Positions 45,162 to 54,723 of a stretch of 64,000 bases of DNA are shown in pieces. The position numbers and the translations under genes are program-made. The first letter of the stretch is position 1. Each line of letters begins with the position of its first letter. Below the pieces are notes generated by a model, which saw only the letters and a list, made by a program, of their open reading frames with translations, was not told where the DNA came from and made no database searches. Origin of the DNA: Leptolyngbyaceae cyanobacterium C42_A2020_001 (GTDB lineage: Bacteria > Cyanobacteriota > Cyanobacteriia > Leptolyngbyales > Leptolyngbyaceae); the NCBI GenBank assembly GCA_015272515.1, contig JACYLN010000115.1:1-64000 (forward strand). Direction: 5' to 3'.

Positions 45162-46463
45162 TCAATTAAGTGGCGTTGATGATGTCGAAGTTGCATCTGT
45201 TCGATCAATTTTTACCTCATTGGTGGATGAGTCTGATAGAAAAGTGCTCTTTTGGCGTTCAGAATAGCCTAAACTGAGGTGTTTTTCGACTAACATTAAC
45301 AATTCGCTTTCACCAAATGGCTTAGTTAGGTAATCTGTTGCTCCTACCATGCGGGCTTTGACGCGATCAATAAACCCGTCTTTGCCAGTCAGCATCACGA
45401 TCGGCGTTTGACGGAACGCAGTTGAGGTTCGCAACATGGCGCAAACTTCGTACCCGTCTAGTTCTGGCATGGCAATGTCGCACAAAATTAGGTCAGGGTT
45501 GATCCGAAATACGGAACTGAGGGCATCTAAAGGATTTGCGATCGCCGTCACTTCGTAGCCATGGGGAGACAGCATCCCCTCTACCATCTGTCGTACCGTG
45601 GCTCCATCATCGATGCATACTACTCTGGGGCTTCTGGTGGCAGTGGGTTGAGATGCTGCTCGTGTTGTACCTGAGGGTTGCTCCTCCATAGGGTAGGTTA
45701 GTTGGATAATGCCTTGCTGGACATAGGGGTAAATTGCTTTAGCGACGGTCAAAATATCGCGATTCAAGTAACGCGCGATCTGCCGTAAAGAAGTTTTGCC
45801 ATCTGCAAAACCGGTCAATTTGTTGAAGGTGCGGCTCGACAAAATTTCCTGGAGCGAGTTGACGTTTGCTACGTAGGGGCATTGTTCGGGTGTTTGGATA
45901 TAGGGGTGCAGTAACTTCCACTGTTGCACCTGTTTCATTGTCCGCGCCAGTTGTGGGGTGACCTCCAGCATGGTGAGTTGGGGCGAGAGCGGCGGACCCA
46001 CCTCAAACACAAAAGAACCCTGGTGTAGACTCAACAAATCGAACAACGTCTCATGCACCATACTGTGAATGATGTTGCGTCCTTGAGCGGGAGTAAGAGT
46101 GTGTTTTTCCAGCAGTGCCCAGAGATGCCCATACTCTAGAGCATTGGTGGTGGCGATCGCCTGCGCTTTCACCTGATTCACAAGATGATCCGCTTGGTAT
46201 CGACTCAAATAATCCCGCAATCGAGAAAGACTTTGATCTGCATCTGCTGCATAAATAATGCGTCCATTTAAAAAGAAGACGAACCAAAAGCGATTCGCTA
46301 ACGGCTGAGTGCCCCTTAAATCTGCCAGGTTCCCCAATCCGAGATCGGCAGAGTAAGCTGCATGAGGAGAATAAGCTTCAACAAACAACTCACCTGTACG
46401 CTGACCCAGTTCAATCAGTTGCAGAATACTACGAATATCAATTTCACTAAGCTTGCCTTGCAT
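45162..46463 (-). CDS. hmpA: PatA-like response regulator (HmpA/PilG-like)
   Basis: 433 residues. N-terminal DUF4388/PatA-type domain (about 1-110, MQGKLSEIDIRSILQLIELGQRTGELFVE) followed by a middle region, then a receiver (about 285-405) with CIDDG, phospho-acceptor Asp in LILCDIAMPELDGYEVC, LTGKD and TKPF. PatA-like regulators head taxis operons in cyanobacteria and act with the CheY in pilus-driven movement. First gene of the leftward operon; an 800-bp spacer separates it from the divergent hmpF. Confidence 0.9.
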   Translation of the reverse strand: MQGKLSEIDIRSILQLIELGQRTGELFVEAYSPHAAYSADLGLGNLADLRGTQPLANRFWFVFFLNGRIIYAADADQSLSRLRDYLSRYQADHLVNQVKAQAIATTNALEYGHLWALLEKHTLTPAQGRNIIHSMVHETLFDLLSLHQGSFVFEVGPPLSPQLTMLEVTPQLARTMKQVQQWKLLHPYIQTPEQCPYVANVNSLQEILSSRTFNKLTGFADGKTSLRQIARYLNRDILTVAKAIYPYVQQGIIQLTYPMEEQPSGTTRAASQPTATRSPRVVCIDDGATVRQMVEGMLSPHGYEVTAIANPLDALSSVFRINPDLILCDIAMPELDGYEVCAMLRTSTAFRQTPIVMLTGKDGFIDRVKARMVGATDYLTKPFGESELLMLVEKHLSLGYSERQKSTFLSDSSTNEVKIDRTDATSTSSTPLN

Positions 46464-47263
46464 GGGGATTAATAAACTCTCCCAACGGGATAGCGTGAAC
46501 AGCCTCCGGAGTAAGTCACATTCATCGTATTCCGAAGAAGGGAAACAATCATGCCAATTTGAGTCATGACAGTTACCCCTTTATATCTCTCCTCAACTTA
46601 ATCGACCTAGGGCGTTTGTAATTTGTGAATCTTGTCAACGCCGCCTTTACAAGGTGCTGTTGTTACAGAACTTTACTAGTTTGCACAGGGTCCATGTAGA
46701 ATCAGAGTACAAAAGCCTGAGAAAAAGAGGCTTTCAGCAATTTGTTTTAGTGTTAGCATAATGTCTTCCATGAAGATGCAGAACTTCTGCTATCAGGGGA
46801 TTAAGCCATCAACACGCTTGTTAGGCATCCTGAGTATTCATCATTTTTTTCTTGAAAGCGATAGTTGTTCTTCCTGGTTTTCTCGATAAGCTATTTTCAG
46901 GAGAAATACCCGAAACAATGAATGCAACGTTTCTGATAAGTAACTGGGCTGGTTGGGAACGCTAGTTTTACTGGATACTTCGCGTCACATGAACTATAAC
47001 TCTGGCTAGGCGGACTCAATATACTAAAAGAGGCTCTTGAGAGGGTTCACTCCCCCTCTCCCAGAAAAATGTTGGGTAGTTGGCATGGACGCTCCCAAAA
47101 CGCTTAGATTTGCAGTTAGTCCATGCAGCAGCTTGATGTAGATAACAACGCTGGATATCAACGTTCGATCATCGAAGGTTTTTACGACGTTGAATTCAGT
47201 CTAATAGCCAAGACTGAACGATAGTTTCTTATTTGGACACAGACACAGAAGAGGATTGTTGGC
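46464..47263. promoter_or_regulatory. 800-bp divergent hmpA/hmpF regulatory region
   Basis: No gene. It separates the taxis operon from hmpF, so it should carry both promoters and long leaders. Visible structures: AAAGCCT/AGGCTTT stem (46712-46718 and 46728-46734, 9-nt loop), a palindrome AAGAGGCTCTT (47028-47038), and a hairpin GAGAGGG/CCCTCTC (47039-47045 and 47054-47060) near the hmpF side. None has a T-run. In Nostoc such genes are switched on during hormogonium formation by sigma factors; I cannot match their promoter elements here. Confidence 0.5.
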
Positions 47264-49021
47264 GTGCTGTACCTAGCGGAAGTTCAAAAGAAAAGCGGTG
47301 GAATTTTGAGTGGTGGCAAGGCAGAGTTGAAACTGCTGGCTTGTCAGCGAACGGAGCAAAACTGGACAGCCGTTCCTGGAGATGATGTGATTCCCGCGGA
47401 TGAGGCGAACAATTACGCTGCTGGTGCAATGGTGTTGGTTGATATTGCTGGTAACCGCCAGATTCAGCGCATTCAAGAAGCAGGACGACCATTAGTAAGT
47501 ATTCTGCAAAATTTCTCCCGGATGCAGGAGAAATTTAAAACGCAGGAGGAAGAAATTGAGCAATGGAAGCAGTCGCTGACTTATCAGAGTCAGGAGTTGA
47601 ATCGTCGGGAAATGGAGATGGAAACCCGACGGGAACAGCTTCAACAAATGGAAGAAGATTTTGAGCAGTTTGAGTCGCAGCGGCAGGAGCTTGAGGCTTT
47701 ACAAGAAGAGATTAATCGCCAGCGGGAATCTTACGAACGCAACCGTCAGGAGTTAGAAGGGGCGTGGGAGCACCTGCGGGGAGAAATGCGCCGCTTTGAG
47801 GAGCAGCAATCATCAGCTCAGCCAGCGGCGGTGTTAGACGAGGAAAAAGCGCGATCGCTGCAAGAACTGCTAAATCGCTTGTCAAGCTCTGCTCCTTCTA
47901 CCGATGGCATTCGGGAACAGGTCAATGGTTCGCTTGAGGCATTTAACCAGCAGCAAGAGCGGTTGGGGATGCATTGGCAATTGCTGGAGCAATTGCGATC
48001 GCAGGCGCAGCAGAGTCAGAGCGAGGTAGAACAGCAATCTCAAACTATTCATGCCCGTTGGCAAGAGTGGCACCAGGCGCAGGAAGCATTGGAGCAAGCG
48101 CGATCGGAGTTGAAAGCGCAACAAAGTGCCTTAAATACCAAGCAAGAGTATGCCCGAATGCTTTCCGTGCAAATGCAGCATTCTGAAGAAGTGCATCAAC
48201 AGTTGTTTCGCTTGGCAGAAACATCCGACAAGGTCAAAGTTGGATTGCAAGTTGATGTAGAGGCTCTTGAGAAGATGCCACTGGATGAGCTGCAAAAACT
48301 AGCGCAAGAGTTAGAAGCTGAACTCGAAAAAATGTCGCGTTTTGTCCACATTCAGGAAGAAGAACTGAATGCCAAGCAGCAAGAAATTGAGGAGATTCGA
48401 GCAAAAATTCAGGCGGCAAATGAGTACGATCGCCTGAATTTGGAAAACGAACTGGCGGATGAGCAAGATGGCTACCAAATGCTGAATGAAACGCTTGTAG
48501 GGCAGCGGCGCAACTTACAGGCACGCAAGAGCGTTCTGAGCCAACACCAGACAGTTTTACGGCGGCGACAAGGTATGCCTGAACCGGAAGGTTCCAATGG
48601 AGTGATTGATCTCAGCCCTGTGACAATGCTGGTAGATGTTCAACGGCAGCAACAGGCAGAAGAACTGCAAAAGTTGGAAGCCCAGATTGAGCAGATGAAA
48701 ACTGCAATCCAACAGGCAGAAGGGCTGATTGCCAGCCAAACGACCGACCAGGAAGATAAGCGGAATGAACTTAAGCAGCTAGAGGCTGAATTGGTAGGAC
48801 GCAGGGCAACTGTGGCTGAGCTTCAGGGTAAGGTGAGTCTGTATCAGGAAATGCTACAACCCTTACAGGATGCAGCGGATGGATTACGCCACAAACTAGA
48901 AGCGATCGCAGGTTCTCTCAACCAAATGCAAGAAGGCTGCAACCACCAACTGCAAGCCCTGGACGAAATGCGTCAGACGCTACTGAGCCTAACCAATACG
49001 CCAGAGTTAGCCGTTTCATAG
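47264..49021 (+). CDS. hmpF: Pilus motility taxis protein HmpF
   Basis: 585 residues: a short globular N-terminus (MLYLAEVQKKSGGILSGGKA) and then long coiled coils from about residue 85 to the end, rich in Glu and Gln. This is HmpF, a cyanobacterial filament-forming-type protein shown in Nostoc to be essential for type IV pilus-driven motility and to sit at cell poles; related to the taxis system next to it. GTG 47264 has GAGGA 8 nt upstream. Divergent from the hmp operon. It overlaps the end of tilS by 6 bp (convergent). Confidence 0.9.
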   Translation: MLYLAEVQKKSGGILSGGKAELKLLACQRTEQNWTAVPGDDVIPADEANNYAAGAMVLVDIAGNRQIQRIQEAGRPLVSILQNFSRMQEKFKTQEEEIEQWKQSLTYQSQELNRREMEMETRREQLQQMEEDFEQFESQRQELEALQEEINRQRESYERNRQELEGAWEHLRGEMRRFEEQQSSAQPAAVLDEEKARSLQELLNRLSSSAPSTDGIREQVNGSLEAFNQQQERLGMHWQLLEQLRSQAQQSQSEVEQQSQTIHARWQEWHQAQEALEQARSELKAQQSALNTKQEYARMLSVQMQHSEEVHQQLFRLAETSDKVKVGLQVDVEALEKMPLDELQKLAQELEAELEKMSRFVHIQEEELNAKQQEIEEIRAKIQAANEYDRLNLENELADEQDGYQMLNETLVGQRRNLQARKSVLSQHQTVLRRRQGMPEPEGSNGVIDLSPVTMLVDVQRQQQAEELQKLEAQIEQMKTAIQQAEGLIASQTTDQEDKRNELKQLEAELVGRRATVAELQGKVSLYQEMLQPLQDAADGLRHKLEAIAGSLNQMQEGCNHQLQALDEMRQTLLSLTNTPELAVS

Positions 49022-49990
49022 AAAATAGACCCAATCTCCATCCACCTGAGCGATCGCGCCGCCAGGAAACGGATCGGTTTGAGAACGATTTGGGGCAGTC
49101 AGCAGTGCCACAATTTTTTCAATCTGGTCGAAGTTGGGAGCAGTTTGGAGTTTTGCTTGCAGAAATTGGCGAATCACTCGACGTTGAAGCGCAACAGGCG
49201 CTTGCCTTAATATGTGACGATGAAATCGGGAGGGATCTTGTTTATTCGCGATCGCTTGATAGAGCGCCGTTGCCTCCTGCTCTAAAAACTCAACTTCTGC
49301 TTGCAGCAACTCAGCCGTTTGGGCAAGGGCAAGCTCTACTTGTGGGTTGAGATGGGTTGCCAGGTAAGGAAATACCTCTAGGCGCAGGCGATTACGAGCA
49401 TAGGTTAACTCTTGATTGGTGCTGTCTTCCCAAACAGTTATGCCGTAGTCCTGGCAAAATTGAGCCGTTTGGGCGCGTGTTACCTCCAGCAGTGGGCGAA
49501 CGAGTTTGATCGTGGGCGTTAAGGCTCGTTGCCAGGTGAGGGCTTGCAGTCCATCAGATCCAGAACCACGAATCAAGTTAAATAGTAAAGTTTCAGCGCG
49601 ATCGCTGGCAGTATGCCCGGTGACGATGCAGTCGTAATTCGCCTGTTCCCCAAGCTGGGTCAAGCAGGCATAGCGCCACTCACGGGCAGCAGCTTCACTG
49701 GTAGGAATTGCTTCAGCAGTCTGTTGAAAATAGGGTAACTGCCAGTTTTGAGCCAATTGATGCACATGAGCAGCATTATCGGCTGAGTCTGCTCGCCAAA
49801 GGTGGTCGCAATGGGCGATCGCCAGTTTCCAGTGCCACTTGGGTTGCAAATCTAGCAGTAGCTTTGCCAGGCAGAGAGAATCTTGCCCCCCTGACACTGC
49901 CATCAAAACTGCTTGCCCCGGTGCTAGCAACCGTCGAGCCTTCAACGTTTGATGTAAGCGGGCATGAAACGGTGTCCAGGAGGTGGTCAT
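49016..49990 (-). CDS. tilS: tRNA(Ile)-lysidine synthase
   Basis: Modifies cytidine 34 of the CAU-anticodon tRNA(Ile) to lysidine, changing it to read AUA. 324 residues with the ATP-binding P-loop AVSGGQDS (residues 30-37) typical of N-type ATP-PPases, TGHTASDRAET, and the GSDGLQAL motif. Shorter than E. coli TilS because the C-terminal tRNA-binding domain is missing, as in other cyanobacteria. Third gene of a likely ccsA-KGK-tilS operon; a 26-bp gap precedes it. Confidence 0.94.
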   Translation of the reverse strand: MTTSWTPFHARLHQTLKARRLLAPGQAVLMAVSGGQDSLCLAKLLLDLQPKWHWKLAIAHCDHLWRADSADNAAHVHQLAQNWQLPYFQQTAEAIPTSEAAAREWRYACLTQLGEQANYDCIVTGHTASDRAETLLFNLIRGSGSDGLQALTWQRALTPTIKLVRPLLEVTRAQTAQFCQDYGITVWEDSTNQELTYARNRLRLEVFPYLATHLNPQVELALAQTAELLQAEVEFLEQEATALYQAIANKQDPSRFHRHILRQAPVALQRRVIRQFLQAKLQTAPNFDQIEKIVALLTAPNRSQTDPFPGGAIAQVDGDWVYFL

Positions 49991-50016
49991 GGTCTAGAGC
50001 GTGGAACCCAAAAACC

Positions 50017-50442
50017 TCAATATTCGTCGTCCGGTCCCCGGTAGATGTCATCCAACTCCAACCGGGGACGCTCTGACCGCAACCCTTCATCTCGCTCCAG
50101 TCGATAAATGTCGTCCGTGCGAGGATCAATTTTCTCAGGACGACGAGCATGACTGGTGCGACGTTCGGGCAGTTGGGGTCTGGGTCCATCGGGGGCAAAT
50201 TCTAGCCGAATGCGGACTCTACCGCGCTGCCACCCTTGAGCATTGAACCGCAACGCTTCACATTCCAGCCCATCGCTGAACCAGCCTTCGTTATCATCGC
50301 TCCAATCGTCCTCGCGATCGCTAATTGCCTGAGCCAGCGCATCCAAAAACTCGCCAACTTTGAATGTTGGATTCGACATCAACACGCGCCCCAGACTAAC
50401 GTAGAGCACTTCATCATCACTTAGTGGCTGAAATTCGTTCAT
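50017..50442 (-). CDS. KGK-domain-like protein
   Basis: 141 residues. The N-terminal 80 residues (MNEFQPLSDDEVLYVSLGRV; NPTFKVGEFLDAL) resemble the cyanobacterial KGK family; the C-terminus is arginine- and aspartate-rich and probably disordered. No known function. The stop of ccsA and this start are separated by one nucleotide, so translation is coupled. Not a membrane protein. Assignment is by overall appearance and could be wrong. Confidence 0.65.
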   Translation of the reverse strand: MNEFQPLSDDEVLYVSLGRVLMSNPTFKVGEFLDALAQAISDREDDWSDDNEGWFSDGLECEALRFNAQGWQRGRVRIRLEFAPDGPRPQLPERRTSHARRPEKIDPRTDDIYRLERDEGLRSERPRLELDDIYRGPDDEY

Positions 50443-50443
50443 T

Positions 50444-51496
50444 TTATAAGAACCAACCGTAGCTATGTAGCCCTTTACCCAGCAAATTCACACCAAGATA
50501 GCAGACCCAGACTACCAAAAACCCGACCGCTGCCAAAATCGCCGGACGACGACCCTGCCATCCTTTGGTGATGCGGGCATGGAGGTATGCCGCAAACACG
50601 AGCCAGGTAATTAATGCCCAAGTTTCCTTCGGATCCCAACTCCAGTAAGATCCCCAGGCTTCATTTGCCCAAACTGCGCCCGCGATAATGCCAATAGTCA
50701 ACAGCGGAAAGCCTAGCCCAATAATCCGATAGCTAATGTTGTCTAGCGTGTCTGCCAGGGTTAGCCGTTGGGGAGAGAGCGCTGGGGCAGGGAGAGCCGG
50801 GGGAGCAAGAACAGCCGTTGAGCCATCCCCAGAGGCAATGACAGGATTTAACTCAGTTGCCATTTCAGCGCTGCTCAGTTCACCGGATTTATGGAGTTGG
50901 TAGCCCCGATTTTCTGCAAGTGAAGCTTTGCCCATGCGATAACTGCCAGTTCCAATTGAGCTACCGCGTAACTCAATATTTTGACCACGAGTAACGACCA
51001 GGAACGAGATCGCCAGCAATGAACCCACCATCAACGTGGCATAGCTCAGCATCATGACGCTAACATGCATCATCAACCAGTTAGATTTGAGCGCGGGCAC
51101 CAGGGGAGCCGATGCTTGCATATCGTGGGGCAAAGTCAATGCTGCAAATGCTGTGATCCCCATCGCAACAGGAGCTGTCACCACTCCAACTAAACGGCTG
51201 CGGCTCATTCTTTCAGCAATAAAATGCATCGTGGTGATACCCCAGGCAAGGAAGAACAGCGACTCATACAAATTGCTTAACGGAAAGTACCCAGCCTCCA
51301 GCCATCGAGCACCCAACAGAGTTGCCATACAAAGGTTTGCGATCGCCATCCCCACCGTGCCAAGCGTACTCAAATAAGGCACACGCGGAAACATCGCCCC
51401 GATCCAATACACCAGCATCGTGCCAAATAGAATGGCAAATGAGGTGTTATCTAAAATGTTCTGGAGCCTGACCAGATCCATGTTTTCTCCAAGCAA
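50444..51496 (-). CDS. ccsA: Cytochrome c biogenesis protein CcsA (also named CcsB)
   Basis: Integral membrane heme-handling protein for System II cytochrome c assembly; delivers heme to apocytochromes such as cytochrome f and c6 on the lumenal side. 350 residues with the tryptophan-rich WWD motif [18 protein letters not shown] near residue 280 and several hydrophobic helices with His residues for heme. It corresponds to plastid Ycf5. Cyanobacterial databases often call it CcsB. A low-complexity insertion lies at about 170-230. ATG at 51483 after the TTG-like context; ATG 51496 opens the frame with no strong ribosome binding site seen. Confidence 0.92.
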   Translation of the reverse strand: MLGENMDLVRLQNILDNTSFAILFGTMLVYWIGAMFPRVPYLSTLGTVGMAIANLCMATLLGARWLEAGYFPLSNLYESLFFLAWGITTMHFIAERMSRSRLVGVVTAPVAMGITAFAALTLPHDMQASAPLVPALKSNWLMMHVSVMMLSYATLMVGSLLAISFLVVTRGQNIELRGSSIGTGSYRMGKASLAENRGYQLHKSGELSSAEMATELNPVIASGDGSTAVLAPPALPAPALSPQRLTLADTLDNISYRIIGLGFPLLTIGIIAGAVWANEAWGSYWSWDPKETWALITWLVFAAYLHARITKGWQGRRPAILAAVGFLVVWVCYLGVNLLGKGLHSYGWFL

Positions 51497-51614
51497 CCGA
51501 AATCGTTGAATACTTCTATCCTACAGGGAGTGAAGGCAGTGCATTGGAGATTGCAGATTGAGGATTTTAGATTCCAATCCAGATCTCAAAATTTCACCCG
51601 CCAATCTTCAATCT

Positions 51615-53315
51615 TTAAGGGGTTGGACTGGGTGCAGGCGGAACAGTTGGGCTGGGGAGTGGAGCAGGTTTATTCCCTTTTTGCAGCGCTACAAATACGT
51701 CATACCGACTGCTGCGCTCATCGGCGATCGCGGCTGTGACTCCGATAGAACGAACGGCACCCACCAACTCTCTGTTTCCAGGAGGAAGCTGCAAAATGGG
51801 AAAGCGTTTGGAGTTAATAGCCTGATCTACGTTGATGTAGAAATGTCCATTGTTGGGGGCAAGACTGGTTGGTACGGCTTTTTTGAAGGCGTCACTGTCA
51901 GCCAGAGGTTGGACAGCACGGGGCACAATATTATTGGCAATGGGTGCGCCTAACGATAGAAAGGCAACATCCCCATCAAGCCAGCCGCGATTAATCAATG
52001 CGCCGCTTTGCGGGATTGTCCAGGAGGTCACAGAACTGCCGTTGATTTGGGTTTCCTGTACCTGAAATTTGTAGCGGCTCACCATTGCCTCATCTAATTT
52101 CTTGAGCGAGGCTTCTGCGGCGCGACGATCGCTGGTTTTGGTGAGCAACAGCAAGCTAAATGGCAGATTGGAAGAACTTCCTTCTGGTACAGACGCAAGG
52201 GCGATCGCAAACTCACCATTCATCCACGATAGAAAATCTTGCTCCCAATCCATTCCCACGGTGGAACGAATCCCGTCCTTCAAAAAGTTTGGATCAATCG
52301 GTGTAATTGGGCTAGAAGTAGCTCCCTGGCTGTAATCCTGCCAAAATCTTTGCAAATTCCCCCCTGATACCATCAGGATTGTGTCGGCAGGCAAGCGACT
52401 GGGCATAACTTTAGCGTTGTTTTGCACTTCAAACTTGCGCTGGCTGTCAGGTTTAAGCCAGGATACACTCTTCAACTGAACCCCCTCTGCCTGGAGGGTA
52501 GCAGTAGCAGCTAATCCTTGATTTTGCTGAATTTGTTGCTGGTCTTGAGGTGTGAGGGTTTTCCCAGCATTGGCGGCGGAAATGGCAGAAGCAGCGGGCA
52601 GATTGACATAAATCTTACCAAACGGTTGCTCTACCTTAATTTGCCCCAGCGCTTTGGTGAAGCCCAGGGTGTTTGCCAGGTTGGTTTTGCTGGTGTAGCT
52701 ATCGATCGCTTGATCGGTGGCTTTAGGATCGGTGGCGACAACGAGAAACTTCCCATCTAGCACCGTAGCGGAGTATCCCTGAGCCGCAGCGCCCTGTGTT
52801 TCTTTAATTTGAAATCCTTTATAAGTACGGTCAACCAATTTACCCGCCCCAGGGCGTGCCGCTTCTAAAATTTGCTTGGCTTTGAGCGCATCCCGAATTG
52901 GCAACACAATGACCACAGGCTGCTGATTGGTCGTTCCGGGGGGCGTTGTGAAGGGGACTTTGGTACCTAAAAATGCCAGCGTTACTTCTTCCCCTACCCA
53001 GGGTTGAATGTCTCGCTGGTAGTCAAACCCATTGGCGGTGAGCAGGCGATCGCGCAGTTGCGCCAACCCTTTATCAAACGCTGCCTGACTCTGAGGCGTG
53101 CCAAATTCACGCAACTGTTGCCATTGCCCGGGGTTGGTAGTTACTGAAACAGCCATCAATGCGTCTTGGGGAACGACCTCAGCCCCAATCGGCAAATCTC
53201 CCGGTCCTGCTTTGGGCTGCGAGAAATACCAATAAGCGGCTCCACCACCCGCCACCAACACCGCAGCCGTCCCCAAAGTCAACATTAGAGGGGCTTTTGT
53301 CTTCTTAGCAATCAT
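51615..53315 (-). CDS. DUF3352 domain protein, membrane-anchored
   Basis: 566 residues. One N-terminal hydrophobic helix (about 10-32) after a Lys-rich start suggests an uncleaved signal-anchor, with the rest of the protein outside the cytoplasm. The body matches DUF3352 (VVPQDALMAVSVTTNPGQWQQLREFGTPQSQ), a family of unknown function found in cyanobacteria. The tail is Pro/Ser-rich. Located upstream of ccsA with a 118-bp gap in the same direction. Function unknown. Confidence 0.85.
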   Translation of the reverse strand: MIAKKTKAPLMLTLGTAAVLVAGGGAAYWYFSQPKAGPGDLPIGAEVVPQDALMAVSVTTNPGQWQQLREFGTPQSQAAFDKGLAQLRDRLLTANGFDYQRDIQPWVGEEVTLAFLGTKVPFTTPPGTTNQQPVVIVLPIRDALKAKQILEAARPGAGKLVDRTYKGFQIKETQGAAAQGYSATVLDGKFLVVATDPKATDQAIDSYTSKTNLANTLGFTKALGQIKVEQPFGKIYVNLPAASAISAANAGKTLTPQDQQQIQQNQGLAATATLQAEGVQLKSVSWLKPDSQRKFEVQNNAKVMPSRLPADTILMVSGGNLQRFWQDYSQGATSSPITPIDPNFLKDGIRSTVGMDWEQDFLSWMNGEFAIALASVPEGSSSNLPFSLLLLTKTSDRRAAEASLKKLDEAMVSRYKFQVQETQINGSSVTSWTIPQSGALINRGWLDGDVAFLSLGAPIANNIVPRAVQPLADSDAFKKAVPTSLAPNNGHFYINVDQAINSKRFPILQLPPGNRELVGAVRSIGVTAAIADERSSRYDVFVALQKGNKPAPLPSPTVPPAPSPTP

Positions 53316-53722
53316 GACTGCAAGAGTTCCCTATGTATGCATCGGTTTGCGTCGTAGCCACTCTAGCAAACTTCCGCAAGTTTCAGACGGTTGCCTTTTG
53401 AATCCTTGAAATCACGTGATGTGCAACTATTTCGCCCTCACTTCCCCAATCCTCTTCTCACATTAGGAGAGGAGGGAGTTTGAACCATTTCTGGCTCCCT
53501 TTTCCCAACATTGGGACAAGGGGTAGGGATGAGGGCAGATGCAGCATTTAAGGAATTTTAAGAAAGTTGCACCTTGCGTTGAAATCTAAAGACGCAACGG
53601 GTTAAACCGAGCGGTGGGTTTGTCCCTCTTTTGGGGGAGAGGCAGATCCGACAGATGAGGGATTAAGTCTGTTAAGCGAGTTTATAGGCTTAGGGTGTTG
53701 TTGAGCTGAGAGGAATCGAACT
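53316..53722. other. Spacer containing a MITE-like palindromic element
   Basis: About 407 bp between the divergent DUF3352 and PRC-barrel genes, holding the element at 53414-53578. The remaining sequence must contain both promoters. No gene seen. Confidence 0.5.
53406..53586. mobile_element. MITE-like palindromic element with 8-bp direct repeats
   Basis: Element of about 165 bp (53414-53578) flanked by direct repeats TTGAAATC (53406-53413 and 53579-53586). Near the ends, GTGCAACT (53421-53428) and AGTTGCAC (53565-53572) are inverted; a nested pair GCCCTCA (53434-53440) and TGAGGGC (53530-53536) encloses CT-rich/GA-rich arms of a kind often repeated in cyanobacterial spacers. No coding capacity. 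The outermost ends are only moderately complementary (about 11 of 14). Confidence 0.6.
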
Positions 53723-54661
53723 GTGGCACTTTACAAGATTAAAGATTTTGATCCTGATTACCGTGACCATTTCGATCAAGACATTTTAGGATTTGACCTT
53801 TATTCGACAGATGAAAAGGTTGGGTCTGTGGATAATTTACTGGTAGATGAACAAGGGCGATTTCGCTATCTGGTGATCAATACCGGTGTTTGGATTTTCG
53901 GTAAAAAAGTATTGTTGCCTATTGGTCAGTCTCGCATCAGCTTCAGCGATCGCCGCGTTTATGCAGATGGGTTGAGCCGTGAACAAGTGGAGCATCTGCC
54001 AGAGTACGATGAGAGCCAAACCGTTGACTACGAGCACGAGGAGCGAGTACGCGGAGTTTATCGCCCGATGGCAACTTCTCGCGTAGAATCTCCGATTACG
54101 GGCAACGCACCCATCAACCGCTCTGCCTCCCTGGATGAGTCAGCTCCGCTAAACATGGGCGCAACTCCCCAACAGCGAGACGTGGTGAGCGATCGCGATC
54201 TGAGTGCCTATGACCGCAACACCTACAGTTACGATCGTGACCCCGATCTCTACAACCTGGATGAGCGGAACCACCAAAATCTGCGCCTGTACGAGGAGCG
54301 CTTAATTGCTAACAAAACTCGCCAAAAGACGGGTGAAGTACGCGTGGGTAAGCATGTGGAAACGGAAACGGCTCGTGTTTCAGTACCCATTGAAAAAGAG
54401 CGCGTTGTGATTGACCGTACCTCCCCTGTAGACGCTGTTGCTACTCCGGGAGCTGGCGACTTTCATGAAGGTGAAGTTGCCCGGATTGAAGTGTACGAAG
54501 AAACGCCTGACATTCGGAAGGAAGCCTTTGTCCGCGAAGAAGTACGGGTTCGCAAAGAAGTGGATCGCCAAAACGTTGATGCAGAAGAAACTCTGCGGAA
54601 AGAGCGTCTTGACATCGACACCGATGGTAACCCCATTGTTGACCGTGGTGATCGCATCTAA
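53723..54661 (+). CDS. PRC-barrel and DUF2382 domain protein
   Basis: 312 residues. N-terminal PRC-barrel (about 1-85: GFDLYSTDEKVGSVDNLLVDEQGRFRYLVI), a charged linker, then a C-terminal DUF2382 domain (about 185-305; RLIANKTRQKTGEVRVGKHVETETARVSVPIEKERVVI split by repeats). DUF2382 proteins, including YsnF, are linked to general stress responses. Very acidic and basic, soluble. Start is GTG 53723 preceded by GAGAGGA. Convergent with cofH; a hairpin separates them. Confidence 0.88.
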   Translation: MALYKIKDFDPDYRDHFDQDILGFDLYSTDEKVGSVDNLLVDEQGRFRYLVINTGVWIFGKKVLLPIGQSRISFSDRRVYADGLSREQVEHLPEYDESQTVDYEHEERVRGVYRPMATSRVESPITGNAPINRSASLDESAPLNMGATPQQRDVVSDRDLSAYDRNTYSYDRDPDLYNLDERNHQNLRLYEERLIANKTRQKTGEVRVGKHVETETARVSVPIEKERVVIDRTSPVDAVATPGAGDFHEGEVARIEVYEETPDIRKEAFVREEVRVRKEVDRQNVDAEETLRKERLDIDTDGNPIVDRGDRI

Positions 54662-54702
54662 GGATGTAGCGCTAAAGTAGCGATCACTGAATAACGGAAG
54701 CA

Positions 54703-54723
54703 GGGGCGCAGCAATTGTGCCCC
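54703..54723. terminator. Hairpin between convergent genes
   Basis: GGGGCGCA (54703-54710) pairs with TGTGCCCC (54716-54723), 8 pairs with one G-T wobble and a GCAAT loop, located between the DUF2382 gene and cofH stops. It may terminate both transcripts, but T-runs are absent on the plus side. Confidence 0.5.

Noticed and set aside
46464-47263. A tRNA or known small RNA in the large hmpA/hmpF spacer
   Set aside because: No tRNA arm motifs, CCA-adjacent stem or known small RNA signature was found by eye.
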